Shown here: positions 63,572-64,000 of the stretch, in pieces
How the letters are laid out: the number at the start of each line of letters is the position of its first letter
Numbering within the stretch: position 1 is the stretch's first letter
From: Actinomadura terrae
GTDB lineage: Bacteria > Actinomycetota > Actinomycetes > Streptosporangiales > Streptosporangiaceae
Direction of reading: 5' to 3'
DNA length: 64,000 nucleotides
NCBI RefSeq assembly: GCF_022751215.1
Contig: NZ_JAICDG010000001.1
Coordinates: 2,108,001-2,172,000, forward strand
Made by a program: the position numbers and the translations under genes
Notes under the pieces: generated by a model
What the model saw: only the letters and a program-made list of their open reading frames with translations
Told to the model about the DNA's origin: nothing
Database searches by the model: none

Positions 63572-64000
63572 CGGCCTCGTTCTCCAGGTGCGGCGCGTCG
63601 TCCGCCGGATTCGTGCAGGGCCCGCAGGCGGCTGCCGAACAGCCGCTCAGCGTCGTCGAGCCGGGTGCGGGCGCGCCCGGCGGCCGACGCGCGCAGCCGC
63701 CGGTCGGGTTCGCGGTGCACCTCGAGCTCCGCCCGCGCGGCCTCCGCCAGATCGGCCGGCTCGACTGTACCGACCGTACCGGTGACCGCACCGGGAATGT
63801 TGGACGCGAACCGCCACAGCAGCCGCCGCACGTCGGGGGAGGGCGTTCCCCGTCCGGCGTGCTCGGCGAGGCGGACCGCGCAGGTGAGGAAGTCGGTGCG
63901 CGGGCTCAGCGGCCCGACGATCCGCTGCTCCAGCGGCCAGGTGCTCACGGTCAGCAGGCCGCGGGCGGGCGCGAGCAGGTCGGCGGTCAGCGCCGCGCAC
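63568..64000 (-). CDS. Partner protein of the nuclease operon, C-terminal part (cut by window end)
   Basis: The frame is open to the right edge, so this is a partial gene of which at least 143 residues are visible; an internal GTG at 63948 is a possible but less likely start. Helical, Arg/Ala/Glu-rich sequence (EPADLAEAARAELEVHREPDRRL, ARTRLDDAERLFGSRLRAL) with no motif I know. Its stop overlaps the nuclease ATG (ATGA), so it belongs to the same operon. Confidence 0.7.
   Translation of the reverse strand, partial: CAALTADLLAPARGLLTVSTWPLEQRIVGPLSPRTDFLTCAVRLAEHAGRGTPSPDVRRLLWRFASNIPGAVTGTVGTVEPADLAEAARAELEVHREPDRRLRASAAGRARTRLDDAERLFGSRLRALHESGGRRAAPGERGR

Noticed and set aside
62271..63791. 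Alternative minus-strand frame covering the nuclease and the repeats (heptapeptide repeats of Ser-Ala-Pro-Arg type)
   Set aside because: It competes with the nuclease frame that carries all catalytic residues; the repeat peptide follows from the 21-base period.

Overview
The window is very GC-rich DNA with GTG/TTG starts, strong G/C at third codon positions and typical actinomycete families: an ANTAR-PAS-SpoIIE phosphatase, a SigJ-type ECF factor, I36 inhibitors, a PASTA-less Ser/Thr kinase and an actinobacterial c-di-AMP riboswitch in front of a CHAP hydrolase. I infer a Streptosporangiales/Streptomycetales-type actinomycete (Actinomadura-like is a guess); nothing in the sequence fixes the genus.

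Layout. 1-10.3 kb: secreted peptidases (M4, cut by the window edge, and M1), a DUF1062 protein, a class IV aminotransferase, a secreted SMP-30-like propeller protein, a zinc-free alcohol dehydrogenase-type reductase, a cytochrome P450 and a secreted PQQ-type propeller protein. 10.3-18.9 kb: an accessory zone with weaker coding density. It has a pentapeptide-repeat membrane protein coupled to an orphan binding lipoprotein, a decayed DUF2637 gene, a two-part protein ending in a barstar fold, an I36 inhibitor, a Cys-containing lipoprotein, and truncated subtilase and integrase pieces joined directly beside a tRNA-Pro(GGG). This looks like the scar of an integrative element. 19-31 kb: an MMPL exporter divergent from an ECF sigma factor, FAD oxidoreductase and MFS exporter, then a frameshifted methyltransferase, a P-loop kinase, a beta-lactamase-fold lipoprotein, an aromatic amino acid decarboxylase-type enzyme and the SpoIIE phosphatase. 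31.3-35.8 kb: c-di-AMP riboswitch with CHAP hydrolase, then a GT2-GT4 pair probably for cell-wall glycopolymers.

35.8-43.3 kb is a glycerol locus: glpF-glpK-glpD on one strand, a divergent IclR/GylR-type regulator with a palindromic operator array between them, and a second glycerol kinase plus a crotonase behind the regulator. 43.4-47 kb is a FecBCD-like metal-chelate ABC importer with a Met/His-rich membrane protein. 47-59.4 kb holds an aldo/keto reductase, a kinase fused to a lytic transglycosylase domain, HrpA, prolyl aminopeptidase, a Cys-motif coiled-coil protein, small hypothetical proteins and an orphan ABC ATPase.

59.5-64 kb, on the minus strand, is the most interesting part: a tightly packed operon with a RecB-family nuclease that shows the Dna2/AddB/Cas4 iron-sulphur cysteine pattern, an unknown 490-residue protein, an SF1 (Upf1/Dna2-like) helicase and a further partner cut by the window end. 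Together they look like a split Dna2-type nuclease-helicase system; a 21-bp tandem repeat array sits right behind the nuclease gene.
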